Below, piece by piece: positions 1-10,695 of a stretch of 64,000 nucleotides of DNA. The stretch is from Artemia franciscana (Eukaryota > Arthropoda > Branchiopoda > Anostraca > Artemiidae). The stretch is taken from positions 36,572,827 to 36,636,826 of the forward strand of contig NC_088880.1 of NCBI RefSeq assembly GCF_032884065.1. The letters run 5' to 3'. How positions within the stretch are numbered: the first letter of the stretch is position 1; each line of letters begins with the position of its first letter. The position numbers were made by a program, and so were the translations under genes. Under the pieces are notes generated by a model. It was not told where the DNA came from and did no database searches. It saw only the letters and a program-made list of their open reading frames with translations.

Positions 1-515
1 GAAACCCAAAAGGAACAAAAATTACAAAAATAACTGAGTCAACCTCAAAACAAGTGGAAATTAACATGAGTAGTGTTGACAACCCCCATCCCTTCTCAAA
101 ACCAGAACATAATTTGGACTAAGTAACTATTCGGATTAACGACGTTTCTTGACTACTGGCTTCCCTGCGTCGGCCTTGCAGTGTGTTCCTGCAGTAGGGT
201 TTGGTCTCTGGGTCCTCATAATTTGATACTGGAAAAGGATACATTTTAAATGTTTTGCCTTTTTTAGCTTTAATAGATAAAATATTATTGAGAATTTAAT
301 GAATGAATATCAAAATATGTATATTAAACAGACAATGCACTTCAATTTTTTCATAAAGTGCAAATTATGTTCTTGTCTTGAGCCCTTAGTGGGGGATTTC
401 AGCCCTACTCTTGTTAATTTCTGTTTGTTTTGAGTTTGACTTGGTTTCTGTTCGTTTTTGGTTTCATTTGTTTATTGATGGTGATTTGTGGTAGTTCTAC
501 GCACTGAAGATTATT
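1..515. repeat. Inverted-arm (foldback-like) repeat, copy A, left edge cut
   Basis: Bases 1-120 and about 365-515 are roughly reverse complements of each other. The left arm runs through aaaaggaacaaaaattac and the right through ttctgttcgtttttggtttc. The same pair of arms is seen complete in copy B at 13,816-14,535. No coding sequence is apparent. The family also appears as single-arm fragments at 25,690-26,035 and 27,440-27,800, and in a relative at 57,191-58,393. Confidence 0.6.
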
Positions 516-699
516 TGATTTTATGTCTGTTCATATTTGGTTTTATCTTATTGTCGGCACACTGAACGATTTTGTCACATATTCTGTGCATGCACGTTGT
601 CAAAAGGGCGCATCAGCAATATCCCAAAATGGTTTAGGGTACTAAGTTGAAAATTTCTGTGCATGTTAGGGAGGATGTAGAGCTAGGTAAAATATATAT

Positions 700-785
700 T
701 CGACTACAACTGGTACTACTGCTACTGCGACTATTTCTACTATAACTACTACTATTAAGACTACTACTAGTACTACTGAAGCTAA
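700..785. repeat. Imperfect ACT trinucleotide microsatellite
   Basis: A run of actactact-type triplets with substitutions (ctggtactactgctactgc and onward). The duplicate lies at about 14,721-14,805 with one extra triplet pair, showing copy-number change since the duplication. Confidence 0.85.
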
Positions 786-965
786 GGAATTTACTTTGAA
801 ACCTACAGGGAATGCTGAAGAGGATAGTGAACTATGATAAATGGATTCATGATTATTGATGCTGTTTATTAAAGGGCATAACAGCTATATCTCAGGAACA
901 ACTTAGAGTACTAAGTTGAAAATGTTAGTGCATGTTGAAGGGGACGTTGAACTGACCAAAAGGCA

Positions 966-1660
966 TTGCATACATATGGTATTTCAAAATCTTGTCTAAT
1001 ATTATCAAACATCTTGCACTACATTATCAAAGTCTTGCCTGATATAAAGGGAATGCTCTATTGTATTATCAAAACCTTATGTGGCATTATCACAATCATA
1101 CAAATTCTAAACAAAAATCTTGCATGGTATTATAAAAATTTTATCAGGCATTTGCAAAATATTTTCTCGCACTATCAAAATGTATCTAATCTTGTCACAA
1201 TATAAAGTCATCAAAAAATGTCTTCAATTACCAAAATTTAGCATAGTACTATGAAATCGTGTCTGCTATTAATAAGATTATCAAAATCCTGCTAAGTATT
1301 ATCAAAATACTGTGTGATACAATCAAAATCCTATCTGATATTGTCAAACATCTTGTATTATATTATCAAATATCGTCTGGTATAATGAGAGCTCTCTATG
1401 GTGTTATTAAAACCCTAAATGATATTATGATCATCTTGCAAATAAATAACAAAATCTTGCATTGTATTATAAAAATTTTATGTGATATCAATAAAACATT
1501 TTCAACTACAATCAAAGCGTTTTGTGTTACTACCGAAATTCAAGACGGTGCTATCAAAATAACTTCCACAATTAACAAAAGTTAACATGGTGCTATCAAA
1601 ATCGTGTCTGTTATTACCAAAATCTTGTCAAATACTAAGAAAACTTGATACTTTCAGTGA
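966..1660 (+). repeat. 21-bp satellite, forward block
   Basis: Degenerate tandem units with consensus close to attatcaaaatcctgyntgr recur every 21 bp. Because 21 is a multiple of three, one frame stays open and reads as a seven-residue repeat of the type IIKILCD-TIKILSD-IVKHLVL. That explains the long open frames at 966-1,205 and 1,259-1,585. Substitutions hit all codon positions, indels break the frame between stretches, and nothing looks like a gene start or splice signal. I treat the block as non-coding satellite. Confidence 0.9.
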
Positions 1661-1860
1661 GTTTTACATTTAAAAGTCTAGATTGGGACACGTTTTCACT
1701 ACCCCAAGTGCTACCATCTTTTTGGCTTTAATTATAGATAGCAGCATAACTGAATTTTAAACTAGGTTAGATTGAGTTAACTACTTTCAAGTTCTGTTCG
1801 TTTAGGTTCACTTAGCCTGACGAGCTATGCGAAGTGGCTCGCGTTAATAGATAGCATGAT
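1661..1860. other. Unique spacer between opposed 21-bp satellite blocks
   Basis: About 200 bp without the 21-bp periodicity, separating the forward block from the reverse block. It contains gacgagctatgcgaagtggc and is less AT-rich than its flanks. I see no gene in it. Its position makes it the loop of a potential very large foldback. Confidence 0.6.
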
Positions 1861-4800
1861 TTGACAGCACCATATTATATTTTGATAATAACTGACATGT
1901 TTTATCGTATCTGAAAACATTTTGTTAATAACTTGTGAGATTAAATGGTAATACCCTGCAAGGTTTAGTTAATAAATTGCATGATTTTGATAAAACCATG
2001 TAGTATTTAAATATTACCATATAGGATTTTCATTATACCAGTACAGATTTTGAAAATCTAGCGCAAGATGTTTCATAATATTAGACAAGATTTTCATAAT
2101 ATCATACAAGAGTTTGGTAATATTTGGTAATATTTTGATAATATTGATTATTACAAACAAGATTTGACTGTACTATGTTAAATTTGATAATACCAAACAC
2201 GATTTGGGGAGCAGTATGTCAGGTTTAATATTAGGCACGTTTTGATATTACTAGATTTTTTTTGTTAATGACTGGTAAAATTTTTATAATATCCTGCAAG
2301 TTTTTTTTAATAACTTGCAAGATTTTGATAACATTTTGTAAAGCTTTTTATAATATCATATTGGATTCTCATTGTATCATATAAGATTTTGATAATGTAG
2401 AGCAAGATATATGATACTTTCAGACAGAATTATGGTTATATTACACGAGGTTTTGGTAGTGTTTATTAAATTTTTGATAGTATTTGACTAAATTTGCTAG
2501 CTCCATTCTATATTTTTGTAATAGCTTGCAAGAGCTAGGTAATGCCAGAAAGGATTCTCATAATATCTCACAAGACATTGAAAATCTAAGACAGGAATTT
2601 GTAATGTTTAACAGGATTTGATAATATCATGCAAAACTCTGATAGCATCATGTAAAGTATTGATAATATTTGACAAGATTGTGATAATCTTAATATAAGT
2701 GACATAATTTTGATATCACTATCTTAAGTTTCATTAATAGGTGACATGATTTTGATAGCATCATATTAGATTTTGGTAATAGTGGATACCTTTTGATTCT
2801 AGCTCAAAATATTTAGTTAATATTTTGCGAGATTAAATGAAAATACCATGCAAAAATGTTTTAATAAATTGCAAGGTTTTGATAATACTATGTAAAAGCT
2901 TCCAGAGTATTATAAAGGACCCTCATTATACCATGTAGGATTTTAATAATGTAGTGCAAGTTTTTTGATAATTTCAAACAAGATCTCTTTAATATCACGC
3001 AAGATTTGGAAACACTTGGCAATATTTTCATAATAACAGATATGATTTTGACAGCACCATGTTAAACTTAATAATAGCAGACATGATTTTTGTTAATACC
3101 ATTTCAGATTTTGATTATATCAGGCATGTTTTGATAGTACCAGAAAATATTTCCGTTAATGCCAGGTTGAGGATTTTTATCTTGTCTGATAAGATTTGCT
3201 AACAATTGACGAAATTTTTATAATACAATGTAAAGGTTTTGGTATTAATAGACATGATTTTGAAAGCACTATGTTAAATTTTGTTAATGTGGTTGTGATA
3301 GCACTTTATTGTATTTTGGTAATAGTACATATGTTTTGATTTTAGTTGAATATATTTTGTGAATGTCAGGTAAGATTTTGATAATACAATGCAAGATTTT
3401 GTTAATAACTTCCAAGATTTTGATAGTATCATTTAAGGTTTTGATAATACCATGGAGAGTTCTCATCATACAATTAGATATTTTGATAATGCAGTGGAAG
3501 ACTTTTGATAATATCATACAGGATTTTGATAGTATCACAAAGCATTTTGATAATACTTGGCAAGATTTCGATAATCTTGTTAGTAGCAGACACGATTTTA
3601 TAGTCCCATTTTAAATTTTTGTAATAGCAGACACGATTTTGTTGATACTATTGTAGATTTTGACAATACTAGACGAAGTTTTGATAACACCAGAAAATAT
3701 TTTGTTAAGGCCTGGTAAGATTTTTTTAATACCGTGCAAAATTTTGTTAATAACTTGGGTAATTTTGATTACACAACACAAATTTTTTAGTAAAGCATAG
3801 CATAATTTTAGCATATAATGTTTTAGTAAAGCATAGCATAAAGCATAATTTTTTAGTTTTCGTTATATCTGGCGAGGTTTTGATAATATAGTGCCAAATG
3901 GTTGATAATATCAGGCAATATTTTGATAATACTAGACAAGATTTTGGTCATATTTGATAATATTTCGATAGTACCAGACACAAATTTGGTATCGCCATTG
4001 CAGATTTTGATAATAACTTGCAAGCTTTAAATAATGCTAGAAAGGATTCTCATGATATCTCACAAGACTTTGATAATACAAGACAAGATATTGTAATATT
4101 TAACAGGCTTTGGTAACATGACGCAAGACTTTGATAATATCAATGTAAGGTTTTTGCATTGTTTGACAAGATTTTGATAGTATTGATGATAGCAGACGCA
4201 ATTTTGATAGAACCATGTTAAGTTTCGTTAATAAGTAACATAAATGTGAAAGAACCATATCGGATTTGATAATAACAGACATGTTGAATTGTAGCTGAAA
4301 ATATTTTTGTTAATAACTTATAAGATTAAATGGTAATGCTGTGCAAGGTTTTGTTAATAAATTGCATGATTTTGATTATACCATATATGATTTTGATATT
4401 ATCATAGATGATTCTCATTATACCAGTCGAGATTTTGATAATGTAGTGAGAGATGTTTCATAATATCAGACAAGATTTTGATAATATCATACAAGAGTTT
4501 GGTAATATTTGGTAAAATTTTGGTAATCTTGACTATGAAAAACACGATTTCAAATGTTAGATTTTTTAATAGCAAACACAATTTAGTTAGGATCATATCA
4601 GATTTAGCAATAACAGACACGTTTTATCAAGCAGATTTTGAAGATAATATCAAGCAAGATTTTTTTAATAACTTGCTAGATTTTAATAATAACTTGTACA
4701 AATTTAATAATATCATAGAGGATTCTCATTATATCATTAGGGATTTTGAAAATTGAAAATTTTCAAGATGTTGGCAAATTTCAGGCAAGATTTTGGAAAT

Positions 4801-5950
4801 ATCATACAAAATTTTGCCAATGTTTGATAGTGTTTTGATATTATATGAGACGATTTTACTAGCACCATTCTCGATTTTGATAACAACTTACGAGATTTAG
4901 GTAATGCCGGAAAGGGCTCCCATAACATCTCACAAGACTTTGAAAATCTAAGACAAGATTTTGATTTGATAATATCATGCAAAACTCTGAAAATATCATG
5001 TAAGGTATTACAAATACTTGACAAGATTTTGATAATATTGATAATAGCATACATAATTTTGGTATCACAAAATTAATTTTCGTGAATAGGTAATATGATT
5101 TTGATAGTACCATATTAGATTTTGGCAAAAATGGACATGTTTTGATTATTTCTGAAAATGTTTGTTAATAACTTGCGAGATTGAATGAAAATGCCACGTA
5201 AGATTGTGTTAATAATTTGCAAGATTTAATAATTTGCATAATACTATGCAAAGGTTTGAGAATATCATAGGGGACTCTCATTATACCATGCGGGATTTTG
5301 ATAACGCAGCACAAGTTGTTTGATAATTTTAGACATGATTTTGTTAATATCCCACAAGATTTGGATCCACTTCGCAAGATTTTGGCAATAAGAGATATGA
5401 TTTTGACGTCACCATGTTAAATGTGATAATAACAGACAGGAACTTGATAACACCGTTTCAGACTTTGATAATATCTGGCACAATTTGATAGTACAGAAGG
5501 TATATTTGTTAATGCCAGATGGAGGATCCTTATTGTTTCCAACAAGATTTGTTAACAGTTTATGATATTTTGATAATGTCGAACAAGATTTTGATCATAC
5601 TTGCTATGATTTTGATTATAACAAACAAGAAATTGATATCATCTTGCTATATTCTGATAATATCAGATAGTAACAGAATATATTTTGGTAATATCAGGTA
5701 AGATTTTGATAATACCATGCAAGATTTTGTTAATATCATGTAAGGTACTGATAATATTATGCATGCTTTTTTTAATAGCTTGCAAGACTTAGGCAATGCC
5801 AGAGAAGGATATTCATAGCATCTGGCAACACTCTGATAATGCAAAACATGATTTTTAATAACTAGCAAGTTTGGTTTACTTCATGTAAGACATTATTACT
5901 AGAATGTAAGAAGTTTGATAATGTCAGACAGGTTTTGATACTTTTGGGAA
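1861..5950 (-). repeat. 21-bp satellite, reverse block with higher-order structure
   Basis: The complement of the forward unit (gattttgataatnnnrtgcaa) repeats every 21 bp for about 4.1 kb. Units are diverged, but whole stretches recur. Bases 1,868-2,150 match 4,250-4,530; 2,533-2,690 match 4,899-5,040; and 2,840-3,060 match 5,165-5,430. Each pair is offset by about 2.35-2.38 kb, so the block is one and three-quarter copies of a 2.4-kb higher-order unit. Shorter recurrences, such as ttctcattataccatgcrgg, suggest a sub-period near 0.9 kb. Open frames here are by-products of the 21-bp period. Confidence 0.88.
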
Positions 5951-5956
5951 AATAGC

Positions 5957-6235
5957 TGATGGTTTAAAAAACTAAGGTTTTAGTTTTTCATAAAAAGGAA
6001 TGCACACGGTACAAAAAAATCTTATTTTATTAAAAATATTTGAGCATTTAAGAAACTTGCGTTTTAGTTTTCAGAAAAAATAATAGACAAGGATAAAATA
6101 CGTTTGATTTCCAGTAATAATAGTTGATCATTTAAGAAATTTTGCGTTTAATTTTCAGGAATAATAACACACAGCTAAAATGCATCTGGTTTTATTGATA
6201 ATATTTGATCATTTAAGAATGACGACATGTAGAAT
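5957..6235. repeat. About 83-bp tandem repeat, three to four units
   Basis: The motif catttaagaaa followed by ttgcgttttagttttcag recurs at 6,045, 6,129 and 6,210, with a weaker unit near 5,965, spaced 81-84 bp apart. It directly abuts the end of the 21-bp satellite. No coding potential is seen. Confidence 0.75.
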
Positions 6236-6885
6236 ATCATCGTAAAAATAAAATAAATGCTTTCAACCCATTCTATAAAATACTTTATTTTATTTTCTCT
6301 TGACATGGAAGTCATTCCATTTTGGTGCAATACTTGTTGTTAAAAAAAACAAAAAAGCTGAAAATTCTTTTCCCAAAAAAGTAAATAAAGAAAAAATGTC
6401 ACTACAAACATTATTTTTCTAGTAGGGAAACTTACCATTAACATACTTATGTCATCTTCATTTCGTAATTCGAAAATATCACAAGTTAATTTTTACTGTT
6501 AAAAGTATATTTTATGTCATTTTGGAATATGATGAAGAAGTTGGAAAATCTTTTTAGGTCCCCCCAAAGGTTGAAAAATTTTCTAAGTTAAAAAAATTGA
6601 AGCTAAAAAAATTCTAAATTCAAAAAAGGGGGGTGGTGAAAAGTTGGGGGAGGGGCATTAGGGGCCCTTTGAGATTGGACATGAATGACCATAAGTTGTC
6701 TCTAAGAAAATGCCATAATAATTGATTTATTGGGAGATAAAAGTTCGCCAGTTTACTTTTCCCAAGCGCGCAACATAAGAAAAAAGGGGTTACAGAGTTG
6801 TCATCTTTTGATTTATTAAAATTCGTTCATATTATAAAATCTGTTAGTATGCAAATGAGGTGTGAACTGGCTATGCAAATTTTGT
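6236..6885. other. Unassigned AT-rich sequence
   Basis: No convincing open frame, repeat partner or transposon motif was found. The stretch near 6,580-6,660 is a run of short A-rich words ending in a G-rich patch (aaaggggggtggtgaaaag). Confidence 0.5.
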
Positions 6886-7265
6886 GCTGGTGAAATTATA
6901 CAAAATATGTCATCATGGAACTATGCAATTTATGTCCTCTCGTCCCTGTTAACCCTCCTCTACTTTTATGAAGTTCTCCCAAAGAATCTATTTTATCATG
7001 CACTTGGTGTGTAATATCTATTGAAAACGCCCACATCCACAGTAGCGAGGGTATTATTTAGGTAGAATTTTTTTTTTGGTGGAATTTCTGCTGGTGGAAC
7101 TATGCAGAATATGTCATCATGGGACTATGCAAATTATTTCCTCTTCGTCCCTGTTGACCCTCCTCTACTTTTATGAAGTTCTCCCAAAGAATCTGTTTTA
7201 TCATGCACTTGGTGTGTAATATTTATTGAAAACGCCCACATCCACAGTAGCGAGGGTATTATTTA
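6886..7265 (+). repeat. 204-bp direct duplication, two units
   Basis: Units begin at 6,886 and 7,090 with gctggtgraaytat and share cctcctctacttttatgaag and acgcccacatccacagtagc. They differ at only a few positions. Each ends in gagggtattatttag. No open frame of note crosses them. Confidence 0.92.
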
Positions 7266-7699
7266 GATGAAAATTTCAAATTTCAAGGTAAAAATGACAA
7301 CGTAGATGAGTATGAAATGAAAAGAGAAGCTTTTAATAAAAATAATGAATAACACAGTAGGTCCAGACAGAGCCAAATAAAAATTAAGTAGAAAATTCTG
7401 CAAAATTATTGTGGAAAATTTGGGATTTCTGTGTTCTCGAGCCCGCTAGCGGGAAGTCCTTCTGATTGTACATCTTAACTTATAGTGACTAAATTTGTTG
7501 TTTGATGATACTGAGTTGCTACATAGGAATTCGTGTCCTACATTAATTTCCCTCTGTGAAATTTTTTTAGCAATGAGAATCAGCTGCTTATGGATATTCA
7601 TTACGGATATTTATGGAGTTTCCATTTTTTGTTTACCAAAGGACGACAAAAAAGGGGACCCTAGGATTTTATCTTTCTTATGATCTACCAGCCATCCGA
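7266..7699 (+). other. Unassigned; one short open frame at 7,495-7,683
   Basis: The 62-codon frame (ending GDPRILSFL) resembles nothing I know and has no repeat behind it. It may belong to the 5' part of the retrotransposon relic that follows, but I cannot show that. The rest of the stretch holds no visible feature. Confidence 0.3.
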
Positions 7700-8140
7700 A
7701 GAGATAATTAACGCACATGCATTAGAAATTGTTTTGATTCATTATTTTTAGAGAATAAAATTAATAATAGCTGAGGTGAAATATATAGATCTCCAAGTAG
7801 ATCGACGTTCTTCTTCGATTTGGAAGGTGTTTCTTTGATTTTGGAAAGATGTTTTTTAGAAAATTTCGTCTGAGGAATCAGAAATAATTCTAATGGGCGA
7901 ATTCAATATTGACTTAAAGGGTATTGCATCTAGTGAAACTTCCGATCTTTTATAGCTAGTAATTTCATTCACACTAGTTCCTTGAATAAAATTATCGACA
8001 GGGATTTCAAATCAATGAGAAACTTTAATAGATAGTGTTTTCTCTACAACGCATTCCGTACAAAACGAAGTGTTGATCTCCAACTTATCGGATCACTTCC
8101 CAATTGGAGTCCTGCTTCCACTTCCCCGGATTTATAAACG
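7700..8140 (+). pseudogene. Non-LTR retrotransposon endonuclease fragment
   Basis: In one frame the sequence reads MGEFNIDL at 7,893-7,916, then LIDSVFSTTHS, then ISNLSDHFPIG with SDHF at 8,088-8,099. These are the GDFN and SDH signatures of the apurinic-type endonuclease that nicks target DNA in Jockey/CR1/L2-type LINEs. The Asp of GDFN is Glu here, and three in-frame stops lie between the two motifs, so the copy is dead. Only the C-terminal half of the domain is present. No reverse transcriptase follows, because a Penelope-like element in the opposite orientation begins about 40 bp later, presumably by insertion or rearrangement. Confidence 0.75.
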
Positions 8141-8164
8141 ACAAATAATCCACGTCATTGTAAT

Positions 8165-8985
8165 CCAGTATTTTATATTAGTAGAAGATATTAGTTTCAA
8201 TATGCTGTAGAAAGACCTCACTGAGAACTGGTGCCGAGGCTGATCCCATTGGTATGCCCCAAATCTGTCTATAAGTCTGATGCCTGAAAGTGAAGTAAGC
8301 ATTGCTGAGGCACAAAGACTTGAGAATAATGATGTCTGTGTATGGATCTTAAAATACCAGCCAAATACCTTTCCAACTTTTTTTTGTAGCTGAACCTACT
8401 GTTGAAACAATAGGTGTAAGGGGTATATCTGGTTTGTGAATTTTGGGTGCACCGTAAAATCTAGGAATGACTGGTCTGACAGGAAGGAGTGTTCGGTAAA
8501 GTTTATCATTAATCCTTTTGGTAAGACTGAGATTATCCAGAGCTTTTTTTTTACATTACCTTAAGCAATCTTTACAGCATTAATATCAACTTTTTCATAC
8601 ACTTTATTATCACTCAGGAGGTTTAATGATTTGCTGATATATTCAGTCTAATTGAGGATCACTATTGTATTGCCTTTATCAGCTTTGGTAATTATGATGT
8701 TGGCATCTTTCTTGAAATCTGTGAAGACTTTCATTTCATATTTTGTTAGATTCTCCTCAATTTGTTTCTTTTCAGACAAGTCTTTCCTGAGGGTATTTGA
8801 AACCAAGCCTCTAATATCTTGTGGATTAGCATTGATTGTTATCTTGTTTAAAGTTCTAGCTGACTCTACATTGGATATGATCTATTCTACTAGTATGTGT
8901 TTGGGGAGGGGGCAGAAAATTTTCATCCTTTTGAAAGAATGTGTAATTTCTTTTGGTCAATTTGGAGAATACCAGAATGTGCAGT
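8165..8985 (-). pseudogene. Penelope-like element reverse transcriptase, N-terminal half
   Basis: Read on the minus strand the sequence gives, in order, DANIIITKADKGNTIVIL (about 8,660-8,720), RFYGAPKIHKPDIPL (about 8,410-8,465) with IVSTVGS, FTFRHQTYRQIWGIPMGS, and then APVLSEVFLQHIETN near 8,190-8,250. These are conserved blocks of Penelope-like reverse transcriptases, up to motif B (MGS). Several frame changes and stops separate them, and motif A with its first catalytic Asp is missing from this half. It lies head to head with the plus-strand half that starts near 8,978, so the two halves are not one collinear gene. Confidence 0.8.
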
Positions 8986-9640
8986 TTTGATGTTGTATCT
9001 TTGTTTACCAGCATACCCTTGCCCAATACCAATACCAATGGGATCAGCCTTGGCACCAGTTCTCAGTGAGGTGTTTCTATAGCATATCGAAACTAATATC
9101 TTCAAGCAGGACTTCAAGGATCTCCAACTCTACATGAGACATGTAGATGATTGCCTGATAATTTGGAACGGGACACAAGACAAATTAAGATCCTTTCTCA
9201 ATATTTTCAACCAGCAGGACTCAGATATTAAGTTTACCATTGAAATTGAAAATGACCGCAATTTATCCTTCTTAGATGTTCTCATTAAAAAACAAGAAAC
9301 TAGGTTGGACTTGAGCGTATACAGAAAGCCAACTTATAGTGATAGATATCTGAGATATGACTTCTATAACTACCTTATAGTCAAAAATTCTGTAGTCTAT
9401 TCATTGGTTGATAGAGCATTTGTAGTGTGTTCCCCTAATTTTGAGCTGAAGGCTGAACTTGATCATATAAAAGATGTTCTGATAGGTAATGGATACCCTC
9501 AAAAAGTCATTGACATGGTAATTTCCAGGAGAAAGATGAGTGGAAAAACCAAGAGCTCTGCCCCTAAGATTGAAGAAGATAAATTCTTTTTGTCATTATC
9601 TTATGTGACATGTGTTACTGACATTTTAAGCTCCTAACTC
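8978..9640 (+). pseudogene. Penelope-like element reverse transcriptase, C-terminal half
   Basis: The plus strand gives motif A (CSFDVVSLFTSIPL, about 8,979-9,020), then almost at once motif B (PMGSALAPVLSEVFL, about 9,036-9,080). The usual spacing between them is therefore deleted. Motif C reads RHVDDCLIIW at 9,135-9,165, with His where Tyr is usual before xDD. Downstream come LSFLDVLIKK and YRKPTYSDRYL, the hallmark thumb motifs of this class. The open frame from 9,134 to 9,637 is intact for 167 codons. The element also carries a GIY-YIG remnant further on, as expected for the group. Confidence 0.85.
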
Positions 9641-9659
9641 ACTAAGCTCGGTTTTAAGG

Positions 9660-10186
9660 TGTTCTTTCTTTCTTGAAGGACTATCTCCTCCTTCTTGAAA
9701 AAAGGCAAGGATAAAATTACCTCAGATCCACCAGGAGTATAGGAGATTCCTGGCAGCAGTGGTGATACCTATATAGTTCGTACCATGAGACATCTAGATC
9801 ACCGATTAAAAGAACACGCTGATCCTATTGATGCCTACCTTAAAAAGACAAAGCTAAAGGAGGAAGATAGTTTTTCTGCATTGGCCCGTCATATTTTTGA
9901 AAACCCTTCTCACTCCATTAAATTTGATGAGGACCAACTTATTGCTATTGTTCCACAAGTCTTAAAGCAGAAAATCCGAGAAGCTCTGGAAATTGCGAAA
10001 AATAAACCAGCCATCAATAAAGACAATGGTGAGTTTCACATTAGCGAAATTTGGGAACCCATGACCCGTAGACAGATAACTTACAAAAAACTCCACTCCT
10101 CTTCTACAGGCCCAACCTCTTTAAGATCTACTTGGATAGCGGCCATCAATGCCTCTACCATAATTCGGGCCATGTCACAACAATAA
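9660..10186 (+). pseudogene. GIY-YIG endonuclease domain of the Penelope-like element
   Basis: Upstream of the open frame at 9,785 the same frame reads GKDKITSDPPGV, then TAG at 9,740-9,742, then EIPGSSGDTYIV and RTMRHLDHRLKEH. This matches the GVY...YIG...R...EH pattern of the GIY-YIG nuclease used by Penelope-like elements to cut target DNA. The Tyr of the first motif has become a stop and the Gly of YIG is Val, so the nuclease is inactive. The following 100 residues (KEEDSFSALARHIFENPSHS and on) are the normal C-terminus, ending at 10,186. Confidence 0.82.
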
Positions 10187-10345
10187 TTCCAGGTTCGGCT
10201 CATTATTAGTGTTGTTAAGTGTTTTTAGTTTTATCTATTTAGGGATTTTACTTTCTGGCAAGAGATTTGAATTTGAACCCGATGATGACCGGCACAGGTC
10301 CTGTCGAAATTATCGTTTAAAAAAATCAATCACCTGAAATTCATA
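10187..10345 (+). other. 3' flank of the Penelope-like element
   Basis: Non-coding sequence after the stop, with the stem-forming block gatgatgaccggcacaggtc followed by ctgtcgaaat (about 10,282-10,312). A short stem (gacc/ggtc) with trailing CGAAA is common after Penelope-like ORFs. The element's true 3' end cannot be fixed without a second copy. Confidence 0.45.
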
Positions 10346-10695
10346 GCTTAGGTAAGCTTATAAGCATCTGTGATTATTATTTGTAAGAGTCAGGTTGGCC
10401 TCAGAGAATATATTAGGAGTGATCGTATCGAACCTGTGGTCCTAAAATATTGGGATGAGTCTCATTCGAATAGAAATAAATTTTTTAGTGTTAGTATTAA
10501 GAGACAAAAATTGGCGGGCAACTAGGCCCCCTCCCACGCCTATTTTTCTTATAATCGTCTGATTAAAATTTTGAGATAGCACATTTGTTCAGATTGATTG
10601 AAAGGGCAAAGTAGTATTGTAATTGCCGATTTTGCCTCACCTAGATTGCCCCATCAATTTACATCATTTTCAGTCCATTTTGCACCATTTCAATA
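10346..10695 (+). repeat. Unassigned, with a fragment of the 425-bp family
   Basis: About 10,515-10,610 (gggcaactaggccccctccc ... attttgagatagcacatttg) matches the module repeated at 23.2-25.7 kb. The remaining sequence has no recognisable feature. Confidence 0.5.

Larger units (their letters stand above)
1..1476 (+). repeat. Segmental duplication, copy A (partner at 14,003-15,528)
   Basis: The window opens in the middle of a unit that recurs almost base for base from 14,003. Both copies carry, in the same order, the block around gacgtttcttgactactggc, an ACT-rich microsatellite, and the start of the 21-bp satellite. Homology ends near 1,476, where copy B switches into the 232-bp satellite. 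The offset drifts from 14,002 to 14,052, so copy B has about 50 bp more, including one extra 21-bp satellite unit. The left end of copy A lies outside the window. Similarity is high by eye, so the duplication looks fairly recent. Confidence 0.9.

Noticed and set aside
966-1585. Open frames of 79 and 108 codons with an IIKILxD heptad pattern, as if coding for a coiled-coil or membrane repeat protein
   Set aside because: They arise because the satellite unit is 21 bp, a multiple of three. Substitutions show no codon bias, frames break between units, and the duplicate at 15.0-15.5 kb has different frame limits.
1861-5950. CRISPR-like array of short repeats
   Set aside because: There is no constant repeat separated by unique spacers. 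The 21-bp units are contiguous and diverge everywhere, and the genome is eukaryotic.
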